A DNA stretch of 64,000 nt from Sambucus nigra (lineage: Eukaryota; Streptophyta; Magnoliopsida; Dipsacales; Adoxaceae): NCBI GenBank assembly GCA_949130495.1, contig OX422211.1, positions 447,960,719 through 448,024,718 of the forward strand, given 5' to 3'. Positions 35,336 to 48,183 of the stretch are shown piece by piece. Below the pieces are notes generated by a model. That model saw nothing but the letters and a program-made list of their open reading frames with translations, had not been told where the DNA came from and did no database searches. How positions within the stretch are numbered: position 1 is the first letter of the stretch; each line of letters starts with the position of its first letter. A program made the translations under genes and the position numbers.

Positions 35336-35735
35336 TATAATGTCCTGGCCCGAATTTATGGGTTACTCGTGGTTAACTCAGTCCGACCCGAGCGTTAGGT
35401 GTGAATTGCAATGAAACAACCTAAATAATGTCGCTAGTCCAGTTTTATGCAATAACCATTTTACTTGTTAGCACGAGCTTATAATTTCAAATCAAGCTAT
35501 GTGAGGAACCCATAGGAAGCATCCCCTAAGTCCAAACATACAGAGCTACTAACGTAAAATAAAAGAGAGTACTTACCTGTGTAACGCTCTCAAAATACAA
35601 AATCGTATCCAACCTACCATAAAAAATGAGGGAGTGAGACGAATGCTCAGTCAGAACTATACAAAATGCAGTATAGAACCGAACGACAAAAAGAAACTCC
35701 AATATGTATATCTACGTAAACATGCAACTACCATA

Positions 35736-35800
<65 letters not shown>

Positions 35801-37894
35801 TACATGCATGAAACCGTTTTTATTCTAAATTTGTTACTTCTTCCGATTAATTCATCTTAATCTAATGAAAGAACTCCCTTTATCTTATCTTGACATTTAT
35901 TCCTTATTTATCACACTCGGTTAAATACTTTAAACAAATCACCTTGTTTAAGGAAAACCATTTATGTCACCGAAATTACCCACTTTATTTGTACTCCTTT
36001 CAACGCACACAAACGACGTGTTGAAAAATACACATTTGACCTTTGAAAAACCTTTCACAACACAACTTTGTGTTAAATATGGGTTAAACCCCTTAGATTG
36101 CTAAACCAGCTATTTACCCACTTACTTTACTTTTTCTTTACCTTATGGATATTAATCAATCTATACATTTACTTGTCCATCTTATCTTTTACCAGAATAA
36201 TTATTTATTGTTCAAGTTAGGTTGCATTGTCTTTACATATTTAACACACAACCCATTTCTTGACATATTCCATCATTATTATCTTTTTCTCAAAGTCTTC
36301 CGATAACCGCGTAGTTTAACGGGCTCCACACCAGCGGGGACGCCACCATATGCTCTGGTTAGTGATTTTGGGTCTTTCACCCCAGGCTCTGGGCACTACT
36401 TAATTTTTTTTCAGTCATCCAAGTCCTTATTAATGTGTTTTAACATTTTGCAAATGTCCATATTATTCCACTTTTCCTTTTAACCGGCCAAAACTCGGGG
36501 CTTCACCCCAACTCGTGTAATACTTGAAAATAGTCATTTCTTATCCTCTACACTTTAGCATTGATTTTATTCCAAAATCATATTTATTTAGGTACATCAT
36601 GTGTAACACCCTTTTTAATATTTTTATTTTATAAAAATATTCCACTTTACGTAAAATTACCATTTTACCCATTTGTTTTCAAATTCATCTTTTACTCCAT
36701 TTTTACAAGTGTTAATTTCTCAAAACACCATTAAGTTACCCATACTAACTTCTTAAGTGTTTTTAACACTTTAACACCTTTTTATCCTTTTGGAGTAACA
36801 TTCTTCTCAATTGGAAACATCTGATCTCTTTACTATCATTTTCAAGAATCATTGAACATATAAGATTACTTTATAAGAAAAATACCATTTTCTTTATTAA
36901 CACTTGTAGTCCTAAAATCTTACATTTATAACACATTTCAACACCCATTATACACACCTTGAAGGGCTAAATTTTCTAATTTATTCATTTCATGTTTAAA
37001 CCCAATAAAACCTTCATTAAACGTATTTTTTTACATTCATTGTCAAACTACTACAAGTTTATGCACGTGAGAAGATGGATTTTAACTCCAAAAACTCTAT
37101 TAAATGGGTTAATCAAACAAATAACTCTACAAAATTCACAACACTTGCAAAATATACTTTTCAAGAGTAATGGACATTTTATTTCTTTAAAATTCAAGCC
37201 AATGTCTCATTCATATAAAAGCTTTGTCATTGTAAGAAATCAAACATAATTTACCAAATATCTTTAGCAAGATAAAATGTAAATTTAAAATATTTTTATT
37301 CCATAAAAATATTTATCACCCAAATTCTTGAAACATACCATTTACATAAAAATCCCAATTATTATAAAAAAACTTAAAATTTTTACTCATCATTTATATC
37401 TAACAAATAACATTTTTACGAATATTTTTATTTCATAAAAATATTTAATACCAAATCTACTAGAAACTCATCATTTTAATCATATGCATTCCACTATTAA
37501 ATTCTAACAACGAGACTACTAATATGCAATATAGAGTCTTATACTAAGAGTAGATTTTTTCACCTCAAATAAAGCTCCAATAATGGAAGGCATGAAATGT
37601 CTAAGAAGATGTCAACCTCCCACCTTCTAAGGTGGTCTGAAAAAGGTTTCCAAGCTCCACTAGGCTTGTCTCTATGTAGCTCCATCAAAAATCCTCTTCA
37701 AGCTCCAAGAATCTCCCATCTTCATATTCTCCAACCCCACCCCACGCCCACAACACCTCCAAAATTTGTAGTTATGACCAATTTTGGTGGAAATGGGTAT
37801 CTAAAGCTTGGATGTCGTGGGATACAATAAGAATATTATGGCATAAGGTGGAGGAGGTGGAATACATAAAAATGGTGGAAGACCCTCTCTCTCC

Positions 37895-37925
<31 letters not shown>

Positions 37926-38437
37926 ACACTCAAAATAAACCAAAATAACTCAAACAACTCCTTATAAAACACCCCTAAAATCTCAAATCCCATTTTTTTC
38001 ATAATATGGTCTCACCAAAGCTCAAAAGATTATCCATTTAACGGCCCAAAATGAGACAGCGCACAAGGACAACTCGATTTAAAAGTTCTGCGTAACCTTA
38101 TTCGAACGAGAAATGCCCCTAGTTCGAACGAGAATGACTTTTCGTTCAAACTGTGCTTCGAACGATCTGGACCTGTGATACAGTGGGATCTCGTTTGATT
38201 CCCACTTCGAACAACATAGGAATATCGTTCGAACAACCCTAACTCGTTTGAATGATCTCAACTTAAATTTTCTCCAAATTTCCAAATTGAACTCACAAAC
38301 TTCAAAGAATCCTTATCAAGACTCCAATACAGTCAATTACGAATAAAAACCCAATCATAGAGATTCAAATCCCAATGTTATCATAGATTTACAATTTATG
38401 CCGGGAAAATAATAAAATATTAGGCACGGGTATTACA
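35336..38437 (-). repeat. LARD-1 5' LTR
   Basis: Pairs with 17044-20125. Since insertion it has gained a TCTA/TA microsatellite (35738-35798) and a poly-C/CA tract (37894-37930) that the sister LTR lacks. The TTCGAA cluster is present at 38100-38240 but partly decayed. On the minus strand it starts TGTAATACCCGTGCC. Confidence 0.9.
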
Positions 38438-39488
38438 CTTGTCCTAACCATCAACCTCCCTAAACGATATGGTGGACTTAGTATAAAAACTCTCACTACA
38501 CTAAATATGACGTACATGCTCAAACTCTTGTGGAAACTATTTTCATAACTGCACAATTTATGGTCCCAAACTCTGAAGCAAAAATATTTTCCATAAATGC
38601 CCTTATTGTTGGCTCCCCAACATAATCGGGCTTCTTGATTTTCGCCCAAAATTTTAAAGATTCTTCCTTTGTTTAAACAGAGTATTAAATGGTGTATAGG
38701 GATCGGTGGTATATCCTTCGGTAATCATATTTGGGTTCTTCACGAACCTCTGAGTCATTGATTTTTGTATCTCCCTTTCGTCAGTTCTTAATGCACCACT
38801 CTACTCCTTTTTCCAACACTATCAGTGGAATTTGCCAATGCTCGCACAATGGATACCCATAGATTGCTTACCGTATATCCAGTCAATTATTATTTATCCT
38901 ACCTTTGGATTGGATAAATCATATTGGTGGCTAAGTAACACTGACTCATTTACGATCAAAGATACGTATCATTGGCTTAATGGGGCGGAGTATAAGCAAC
39001 ACATTTCGACGCTACCTTGGCAGTGGTTATCGCATTGCATGCTCCCTCCAAAAAATTAAATTTTCCTTCAGTTTCTCTTACATTAGGCACTATCGACAGC
39101 GAATCCATCGTATTGTTAACATAAAATCCCGTCCCTATTGTGTGAATTGTGTGACTTGGAAGATCACAATTACCAAATTTTCACTTAGTGCCCTGCTTTC
39201 TTCCAAGTCCGCATGCCAAATGACCTGACGGATATTTCGACAATTTCCATTTTTCGTCAATTTTCTAGATTGCAAGAATCCTCTCAACATACGTACCATT
39301 CACTTAAACCGCTTTTTTTCCTTCACATTCTTTGGATTGCAAGGAATGAGGCCTTTTTTAGACATCAATTGTTTCTCAAATTGATGGTAATACACACTCT
39401 TTCTGACCAAATTCTTCAGTTCATACGTGCATACCACTCTCCACGAAGCCCCCATCCAAATCCGGTTAAGATATTTCATATTTCTTGG
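38438..39488 (+). pseudogene. L1-type LINE ORF2, 3' part
   Basis: Resumes the ORF2 that LARD-1 cut at 17043. LPKRYGGLSIKTLTTLN and MLKLLWKL at 38453-38540 are the conserved block downstream of RT in plant L1 elements. A cysteine/His zf-RVT-like region (about 38930-39210) and a C-terminal IARNEAFF motif (39343) follow, with many stops and frame changes. There is no poly-A tail; the Athila-like LTR starts at 39489. Confidence 0.85.
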
Positions 39489-41462
39489 TGATTCGTATCG
39501 AATATTGCATTTTTCGCCCTTTAAACTTTTGCATTTTAGCTCCCTCGGGTACTTTAATGCCTAAAATTATGCTCGTTAATCATACAACTTCCATTTTATA
39601 TGCTAACATGTTATTTGAGGTATAATTGAGATTTTATAGGTGTTAAAGTGCTTAGTATGAAGTTTAGTGGCATTCCGGTAAAGTTTCGTCGCGATTCGCC
39701 CGTTCAAGGGCATTTTCGTCATTTCACACTTTGGGATTTTTTCCCAAAGTCTTAACGGGAGTTTTATCTCTCAGGCTAAGCTTCGCGCGTTCATGAACGG
39801 TGCTCGAATCAGAATTCGAATGAAAGAAATACGAGCCTTTAGTCGGGGAAGAAATATAAGATATTTTTTTATTATTATTTTATTTATTAACTAACATTCT
39901 ATTTAATTCCCTCCATGTCCATTTTTGCATCTTTTACACCAAACCTCCAAATTTGAAAATTGATATTTGGGCCATGCTCGGATTTGTGCTTGGATTTCGG
40001 TTTCCTCCGAAATTGGAGCATGGTTTTTTTCTGTTTACAGCTCGGGTCTTGGTTTATCCATTTGTGGCATCCATTGTAGCAGATTTGTGGGTCTCGGGTT
40101 ATAACCATATGGAGCTTCGTATTTATGTAAACATGGTATGCGGCTTGGTTAATTGCAGGTCATGGGATTTGGGTCTTGTCTCTTGCAGAGTAGCAAGTGT
40201 TGCATTTTTGGAACAAGGCTTCAATTTTAGCAGGCCAACAATGCGGGTCGCGGCTTTGACTGGTAGCAGCAGTGGGCAATTTCTGAGGTAGATGGTCGAT
40301 CGGCCCAGCCCCACCGGTTGACCGATGGTTAGAATTTTTGCCTACGAACAAAGTAGTGTGTTCTCCCTCTCGCACGCGATCGACCGCGATTTGACCACTG
40401 GTCGATCGGTGCTCAATTTTGGGTCCGGGATTTTCCTGTTACTTTCCTTTCTTTTTTTTATTCTTTTTTTATTTTCTTCTTTTTTCTTATTTGAGACTTA
40501 TCCCTTTTTTATTTTTTATTTCTTTTTCTTTATTCTCTTTTTGCAACTTACTATAAATACACCACTTGGTGTCTTTTTATGGGGAGATCATTTTTAGTTT
40601 TTTTTTAGGTTAGGGTTTGGAAATTTTGGGGTTTATAGTGGAGACCACCCCTTTCCTTCATTATTTTTGGGTTTTCACCCATTTTATCTAAGTCTTCCTC
40701 TACTCTTCTTCTTCCTTGCTTTATTAATGTTTTGTTCCTTTAATTTCCCTGCCTAGTTAAATTTGTGTTGCTTATTTATTTCTTATTTTATTTAGTAATT
40801 AGTTGTTTAATTAGTTTATCCATGTTGTGTGCGTAGTTAAATAGGGTTCGGGTCGCGTGTCCGCCATTGACGTGCGTCGAACTCCGAAAATTAGGTTTTG
40901 TATAAAATCGCATTTAATCAAAATCTCGCATATTAAAATTGGTTTATTATTCGTTTAACTTTTTTTGTTACACAACATTAGTATTTAAAGCGATAACTCG
41001 ATTTCAATCCGCATGTGACCATTTTGAATTAAATGTTTAATTTAATGTTGAATTACACAACATTAGTATTTAAAGAAACTTTGGATTGAATTCCTTATTG
41101 TGTGATGTTTACGATTGACTAAAAATGCTCGGTTAAATATTTTCGAAGGAAAATTTCAATTCCGTGTGTTTATCCCATGGCGGGTACGTGACCCCGACTC
41201 TCGTTTTCTTTAATATTGTTTAAACTTAACTTCTTATTTTTCTCATTTTCTTTATTTGCATCCAATCACCTTTTACACTTTTATTCTTGAAATAATAAAT
41301 CAATTAAAATCTACACGACATTACCTGTGGATTCTCGATACCCGGACTAGCCGCTATACTCACTTTCTGAGTATAATCATAAGTTTAGATTTTTGTATTA
41401 AGGCGGTGAAAAAAATTCAATGATTAGCATTTTGACGCGACGCTACTTTTCACGCACAATCA
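39489..41462 (+). mobile_element. Athila/Tat-like LTR
   Basis: Begins TGATTCG and ends ACAATCA, an inverted TGATT/AATCA pair, giving a 1974-base LTR. A TATA box (TATAAATA) sits at 40552-40559. The adjoining PBS fixes the right end. It lies directly against the end of the LINE. A second LTR was not found, so the element is truncated. Confidence 0.75.
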
Positions 41463-41465
41463 AAA

Positions 41466-41483
41466 TGGCACTGTTGTCGGGGA
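41466..41483 (+). other. Decayed primer binding site
   Basis: TGGCACTGTTGTCGGGGA, three bases after the LTR. It differs from the usual Athila-type TGGCGCCGTTGCCGGGGA at three positions, all C-to-T or G-to-A transitions. Confidence 0.75.
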
Positions 41484-43087
41484 GTGTTTCGTTATAGATA
41501 GTAATTATTTTATTAGTTCGTAATATTTTTGTCTTCTGTATTTGTATTCATTGTTTTAACCTTTTTTGCAGGATAGCATATTTGAGTGCTAAGAAACTTT
41601 GATTCGTGCCTACACACCGCACTGTTGAGCATCCATCGTGGAACCATTTTGGGTAAGTATGTCTTACACTAATGATTTCATTCGTTGTAATGATTTGGGT
41701 TTGGAAGTTTGTCCTAAGAATAATTTTCAAAGTCCCTCTAAGACTATAACTTAGGTGAATACTAGCATGTTGAGAAGAATGAAAATTGCAAGATTACTTT
41801 CGGCGAGTATTTACAAAATCAAAATAACAATTTGGGGATTTTTGAAACTTATTCTAATGACAAAATGCCTCAAACTTATTACAATAACAAAGTTGAAAGC
41901 CATTACTATAGTATTATAAATGTCTATTGTGCTTGTTGTGTTGTTTATTAAATGAGAAATATATAGTGCTAAAATATTGAGGGCATGGAATTAAAGGATA
42001 CATTAACAATGCCATATGCCCATTTGTGCAATTGTAGTTTATAACAAAATTAGGCTTGAGTTTAAATTTGTTGACTCACCTCATAATTACCCTCTCCATC
42101 TCATTGGCTAAAATATTTAAATAATAAATAAGTAGTTTTTGTGAGTCCTACAAACTAAAATGTTTTAACCAGTGTAATGGGGGTTACAAGACCCACTTTT
42201 GAGGTCGGTCGGAAAATGTGAACTCTATTAGGCATGATTACCAATATCATCTTTGGGGCCCTAGTAGGAATTGGGAAGTTGAAGATTTGCAATTTTTCCT
42301 TTGGGGGCCTTCTTAAATAAAGAGTTCTTTTTTTTTTAGGTTTGAGCTATTTTTCTAGATTTTAGCATTAAGAAAAATGCTTAACCACTAACTCAAGTCA
42401 TGTCACATTTCTTAAAAGAGAGACAATTTAATCATTGTCTCGTTAACTTGAACTTTGTACATTAACCATCTCAAACAAATTTTAAAATGTTCATCACCGG
42501 AGTCAATTTTATTATAATGAAACCGTGCATATGCCTAAGATCAACCATGGTGGTGTTATGAGAATCCAAAGAAACGTGTTATTTGCAATGGTGTGATGAA
42601 CATTTGATATTAGGTATTAGGAAAGGTATGCGTTCTCTACATATTGAGAATGCTTACTCGATCTCTAAACCGTGATACGAACAGCGTTTATTGAAATCAA
42701 TCCATACGAATTGAAGTTCGTATTGATGTAATTTCGAATTGATATAATTAAATATAATTCAAATGAAATCATACGGATTAATGTTGTTCGTATCAATTTT
42801 TATTTTTTTTATAAACAACATTTGTTCTTATGAATAGAGAAAGTTGGGAATTCACTCTCCACCTCTCTGAGCTCTCAAAAGGTAAAAACACTTGCTGAAC
42901 AATTAGTTCAAGAGGTAAAGTAAGACACAAGTGAAAGTTTAAAGATTTAACTAGTTCTTCCTTAAATATAGGTAAATCTAGATGTCAATTTTTTTCTTGA
43001 AACGTTTCAAATTTCAACAAACAAATAGGCCTAATACCTCACATCTAAATCTTCCATTGGCCCAAAGATTATTCAATAGGAAATATA
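41484..43087 (+). other. Decayed interior of the Athila-like element
   Basis: After the PBS come about 450 bases with broken frames (for example EYLQNQNNNLGIFETYSN at about 41800) that could be gag remains, but I cannot match them to a family. From 42000 to 43087 nothing is recognisable. The left TSD-like nonamer of MULE-1 is at 43079-43087. Confidence 0.4.
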
Positions 43088-44712
43088 GGGTTAATTATAC
43101 TTGGGTCCCTGAACTTTATCCCCCTTTATCACTTCACCATTCGAAAACCCTCTAAACTTTCAAAATAATTATTATTTGCCCCATAACATTAACACCGTTA
43201 ACTTTTTAGATGGAAAAGTGGCGTGTGTATAGCATGCGACTTTTTTAAAGGGTATCTTAGTCTTTTTACCTCTAAGAAAATAAAACACTAAACTTTCTCC
43301 TTCTTTTTCTATTTCTCTCTCACACCTGCTACCCACCCTAAGCTGACAATTTTGACACGATAACCCGTTTACGATAATAACTCGAAAGGCCTGAACATGA
43401 CACAATTGGCTTGTATAGAATTAAGAGTACCTAAAACTTATACTCAAATCAAAATCAACGCAATGCGAAAATGACACGACTAACCCGAATTGCCACCCGA
43501 GTTATATTGATCCATTGCGAGGTGTTAATGCTTCTCACGTGGTCGTTTGAGCGTTGTTTCAGTCCCCCACGCCATGTTTTTAACCTAAGTCTAGATATTT
43601 TCAAGCTATCATCGTATTCTCAAACCAGAATTCATGGGACCACGCGTCCAATTCCTATGGCTTACATTAGACCCCATCCATGAACCTCCCCCCATCTCCA
43701 CCCATAAACCTCCCCCACCCTGTCGTCACCACCTCCAAAGCCCCCGGCCACTACCCAAACAGCCAAACCCAATCATTTCATCCAAAATCCTAGTGTCGGA
43801 CTTCAACAAAGCTATTATAGGCAGAAATCCACACTTCATGGTAGGCTAATGCGAACCTATGATGATCTCGTCATCCAAATAATAAACATGGTTATGGAAA
43901 GAATAAAAATTGATTAATGGAGCTTTATCTTCTTCTCTTTCACACACACACACACACCATATCTAATAATCCATTTCGTTGGTTGTTGAGAATGAGGGGT
44001 TGGATGAAAAATGTGGTGGTGTTTGGTTGAAATAAGTGCCCGACGGTAGGGGAAGGAGGTATGGATTAATGGCAGTAGGAACTGACGGAGGTTGTTTATA
44101 AGGGGGTTTTGGCTGGTGGTTTTGTGTCTGGTCGTTTGTTCAAAAGCGTTTTTACGCTTTTTTTAATATTATCAACATTTTTTGTATTTCAAACATAGTT
44201 TTGTCAAATGTTTAAATTTTTTTTACATTTATATATATTTCCTCAAAACTAAAAAAGTTAGCTTTTTCAATAACATTTCAGTATTTTTAGAATTTTTAAT
44301 ATACATTTGTCAGATGTTTATTTATTTATTTTTTTACATTTACATGTATTTCCATAAAGTAATAAAACAATTTTATTTTTTCCAATATTTTTCTACATTT
44401 TCCTTATTTTTTTAAAAATAATTTTTTGTTGGAAATCATTTTTTTTTAGAAATCATTTTTTCATTCTATTTTCATCCCATAATTTTAAACTAGTTCATTT
44501 AGCATTTTTAAAATATTTTTTTTACTTACTTTTTAAATGCTTTTGCTCGAATTTTTAGATTTTTAAATGTTTTTTGTTTTCAAAAATTTTAAATATATAT
44601 TCATAATTTCCAAATAGCATAAATATTTTTATTATTTTTTATATTTTCCCATTATTTTATAAAACAAATTTAGTATTTTTCTAATTTTTATATGCTATGC
44701 TATAATTTTTTG

Positions 44713-44775
<63 letters not shown>

Positions 44776-45222
44776 ACTTCCAAATGTTATAAATATATTT
44801 TATTAGTTTTTTGTATTTTTTATGTTTTTTATATATTTATTTAGTATCTCCCACATTTTTGGATAAATATTTTTTAATTTTCATAATTTTTAAATATATG
44901 TTCATAATTTTGATATGATTAAAAAAAATCCATGATTTTTCATATTTTTGAAATAGTTTTTCAATATTTTCTTAATTTTTAAATATTTTTGCTGTAATTT
45001 TAAGAATTTATTTTAAAAAATTATGTTATGACGAAAATAACATCACTTTCTGTCACATGTCATTCACATGACTAAACTTTGAGTTCGAAAAGTTAACGGT
45101 GCTAATGTTAAGGGAAAATTTGCAATCGTTTTGAAAATTAGGAGGTTAAGTACATAAATTGAAAATTCGGATAGTGAAGTGACAAGGGGAGTAAAGTTTA
45201 GGGGGGCAAATGAAATTAACCC
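43088..45222. mobile_element. MULE-1, Mutator-like element without transposase
   Basis: The left end GGGTTAATTATACTTGGG and the complement of the right end GGGTTAATTTCATTTGCC begin inverted arms of more than 100 bases that share CCCC...TATC/GTCACTTCAC and TTAACA...ACCGTTAACTTTT. The flanking nonamers GGAAATATA (43079-43087) and AGAAATCTA (45223-45231) agree at seven of nine positions, as expected of an old 9-base TSD. The inside has no transposase. It holds a diverged satellite monomer, a GC-rich segment (43640-43850), very AT-rich sequence, and a (TA)n tract at 44718-44771. Confidence 0.7.
43499..43670. repeat. Solitary diverged satellite monomer inside MULE-1
   Basis: Collinear with one unit of the 1-1172 array: GAGTTATATTGATCC, GCGAGGTGTTAATGCTTCTCA, CGCCATGTTTTTAACCTAAGTCTA, ATTCTCAAACCAG, CCACGCGTCCAATTCCTATGG. 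Total length 172, against 169 for the satellite. Divergence is roughly a third of positions by eye. Confidence 0.75.
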
Positions 45223-45295
45223 AGAAATCTACAAAAAAGTGATCAGTCACTCATAGCACAAGAAGTTCATCAGACATCCTAAGTTGCTACCAGAC
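45223..45295. other. Short flank between MULE-1 and the chromovirus LTR
   Basis: Holds the right TSD-like nonamer of MULE-1 and 64 bases of unassigned sequence. Confidence 0.5.
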
Positions 45296-48175
45296 TGTGA
45301 CAGCTCACCTATTTTAATCACGGGTTATGAGTCCTATACTAAAATAAACAGAATTCTCATTTGGTTCATTTTTAGCATAACTATCGAAAACTTTTAAATT
45401 ATTAACCACTTACGTTAAAATAAGCCTGTGCCAAATTTTATTTTTCATTAACATATAGTAATATGCAGAAATAAAATTAATATAAACCATTTTCACAATC
45501 ATTAACATTACAGGATAAAATAAATAAATATGTAAATATTGAATAAACCATCGGCTCCAAATTCAACATCCAGGTCATAAGTCTAACTGAAATGAAATGA
45601 ATCTAACTACAAACTCTACTAAAAGAAAGAAATTCAAATGAATGTCTAAAGTGAATGGGTAACATGCCCAACTGAAATAACTGAAAATGAATCCTAAACT
45701 ACGAATGAAATAACTGAAATGTCTACTCATGTCCTGCATGCCTCCACAAGTACTGCAGCTACGCATCCCTGGAATGATTCACCATGCTTGGTGTCCTTGT
45801 GGCTTAAACACGTAACAATTTTTGGAAAATAGATTTGATACGGGTCAGAGCCTAAAACCTTTAAAAAACATTTAGCAAGCATTTAAATTGCAGTTATTAG
45901 ATACACACGATAGTTTCACGCACACTCCCTTGAATTTCTCACCTCTCAACTATAGTGCACTCCTAACATCTCCTATTAAACCCACCTAGTTATGCTACCC
46001 AGCCTAACTAGACATAAGTATCTAACTAACCACAAAAAATTTAGCTCACTCGTACCGCCCATACGATACGCTACTATAAAACCAATAATTAATATTAACC
46101 AAATATTATTATTGAACTGTTAATTAAGTTTCTCTTACTTAAGTTACTTTTAGATATACCCTATCTATCTTTTCTACCATCACACAAAAGTAGAATAATC
46201 ACACTTATATATATATATACACATATATATACAACTACAGCATCTCTAGAATGGCCACCGCGATGCATGCATACTCTGCTATCAAGTCCAAGTATCTCTC
46301 GTACCACATCAAGGACTATCGGTTCGGAATATCACCTTGAACCACAAATCAAATAACACACAATGGAGGCGAACTTAATTCTAAGCATTTGGGCTAGGCG
46401 CATACCTAACGTATCCAAATGACCTACCAGTCCCACTATTACACTCTCAAATAGTGAACCGCCCAAAGTTTTATGTTCTAGGGTACACATCCAGACCTCG
46501 TTGGTATCGCCAAGGTGGGATCGCCCACCACACGAAACCTCCCGTGATAGCAGACAATATAGGTATGTTTACACACATAACAAAGCACTTAATAAGTATA
46601 CACACAACCTATAAATATCTCCGGTATAGGTATACACACAACTCATAATATATCCAGTACATAGTATATCTCTCTCGAATACTCAACGTACTAACGATTC
46701 ACACTTATTGTTCTTTTCATATTTTTCGAGTATCACTCACTACCCGAAGGGTCCTAGTTATCTCTTAAGCAATTTCAGTAGTCAATACATCAGTATCCAA
46801 CTGGTACAATCTTGGGCTATCATTTACACTTCTCGTAACCCAATTTGTAAATTTTTTATACATAACATAATCGTTTAACTTTAGTCAGCCCTAATCTCAA
46901 TTTACCCTCATTAAGAATAAGACGGACTTTAACTATAGGTCTACTGATATTCTCCAGGTCCTCATATAGTTAATACAACATTATCAAAGTTCTTCAGAAT
47001 TATTGGTAAGGAAAACTATGCAAATAAAGAAAGAACTCGATTTCAGCTTTGATCGATCCATCGATCGGCATCCCTATATTGATCGATCGACACTTGTTTG
47101 ACAACTTCGTCCAATTACGTTTTTCACCATTGTTAACCCAACAAACCTCCAAGAAAACTTCCCAAACTCCCAACCAAATCAACCATACATCACATGGGAC
47201 TATTTCAACAGTTTCTAACGAAATATTTTCACAATTCATCATTTAATTCACATTAAACAATATCAAAATTCTACTTTAATCATAAAAGCCCTAGTTTCTC
47301 TTTTCTTGCATGTTCATCTTCAAGAGCCCGAAATTTTATCATCCTATTCACACCCAATTCGTGTTATTATAACAGTAGGATGATTATAACCATGATGTCT
47401 CATCAAATCATTAATTCAATCCTAATATCACATCCCAAAAACTAGGTTTTCATGCATTACAAACCCTACACTATCATGGGTATTATAACATGCTCAAAAA
47501 ATTGCAAGATAAATACTTATCTTATGTTTGTAGGTCTGATTTTCATTGCTAGGTGCTAGAGACGTTCTTCCCTTGCTCCGATCTTGATTCTGGCGACGTC
47601 GATAGTGGGAAAAGATATAGAAAGGCCTTAGGATCCTCTCTTCTTCCTCTCTTATGGCCTCCCTTCTCTCCCAAGTATTCTAATCCTAGTGTCTATCATA
47701 AAGTGGCAGATATAACACTTAGAATTTTGGAGCTTTTCTAACTTTAAACTCCAAAATGACCAAAACACTCTTATGTAGTGTCGGGTTGGTCTGAAAATAC
47801 CCTGGGACCTAATTAATACACCCGAGTATTGTATTTCGCCTATTTCAGCCCATTCAGAATCAAGTCTGACCTCGAAATTTCCATCTGAGTCACTATACGT
47901 AAATTTCCCATCTCGACCTTAATATAGACAACATATGAGTTTCGATTGAGATATAACATAGTCCCGTCGATATTACTCGCTACAACGTATAATAATTATC
48001 ACATGTTATTTACTATTCACTTAGTAAATTTATCCCATTAATATTTATCATAATCTCTTCCGATCAATATTTAATAACACATAATAATTTATTTTAATTG
48101 AATAGCACACGTGTAATTTAAAAAATAACCAAATTAATTAATTTCTAAATATTCAAAAATATGGGGTGTTACATA
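45296..48175 (-). mobile_element. Chromovirus 3' LTR
   Basis: On the minus strand it starts TGTAACACCCC at 48175 and ends GAGCTGTCACA at 45296, 2.88 kb. A PPT (AAGGAGGAAG) abuts it at 48178. A GATCGATC-rich patch lies at 47050-47095. Three sections recur in opposite orientation at 48906-50300, 51728-51924 with 56062-56275, and 58104-59235. Confidence 0.9.
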
Positions 48176-48183
48176 CTTCCTCC

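Larger units (their letters stand above)
17044..38437 (-). mobile_element. LARD-1: non-coding LTR retrotransposon hosting Tat-1
   Basis: Two LTRs of about 3.1 kb (17044-20125 and 35336-38437) in the same orientation enclose an interior of 20126-35335. On the minus strand each LTR starts TGTAAT and the left one ends GTATTACA. A PBS complementary to initiator tRNA-Met (TGGTATCAGAGC) lies at 35322-35333, two bases inside the 5' LTR. A PPT (AAGGAGGGAAGAA) lies next to the 3' LTR at 20126. After removing the nested Tat-1, the interior is about 3.26 kb and holds no gag or pol. Long LTRs with a short, non-coding but PBS/PPT-bearing interior are the definition of a LARD. It splits the LINE ORF2. Flanking pentamers (ATGTT left, CTTGT right) do not match, so the TSD is decayed or lost. 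Confidence 0.85.

Noticed and set aside
17039..38442. A target duplication for LARD-1
   Set aside because: The flanking pentamers ATGTT and CTTGT do not match; I report no TSD, although the split LINE supports the borders.
39953..40375. Overlapping frames of 60-112 codons on both strands at 39953-40375
   Set aside because: They lie inside the LTR at 39489-41462, with no domain or splice signal.
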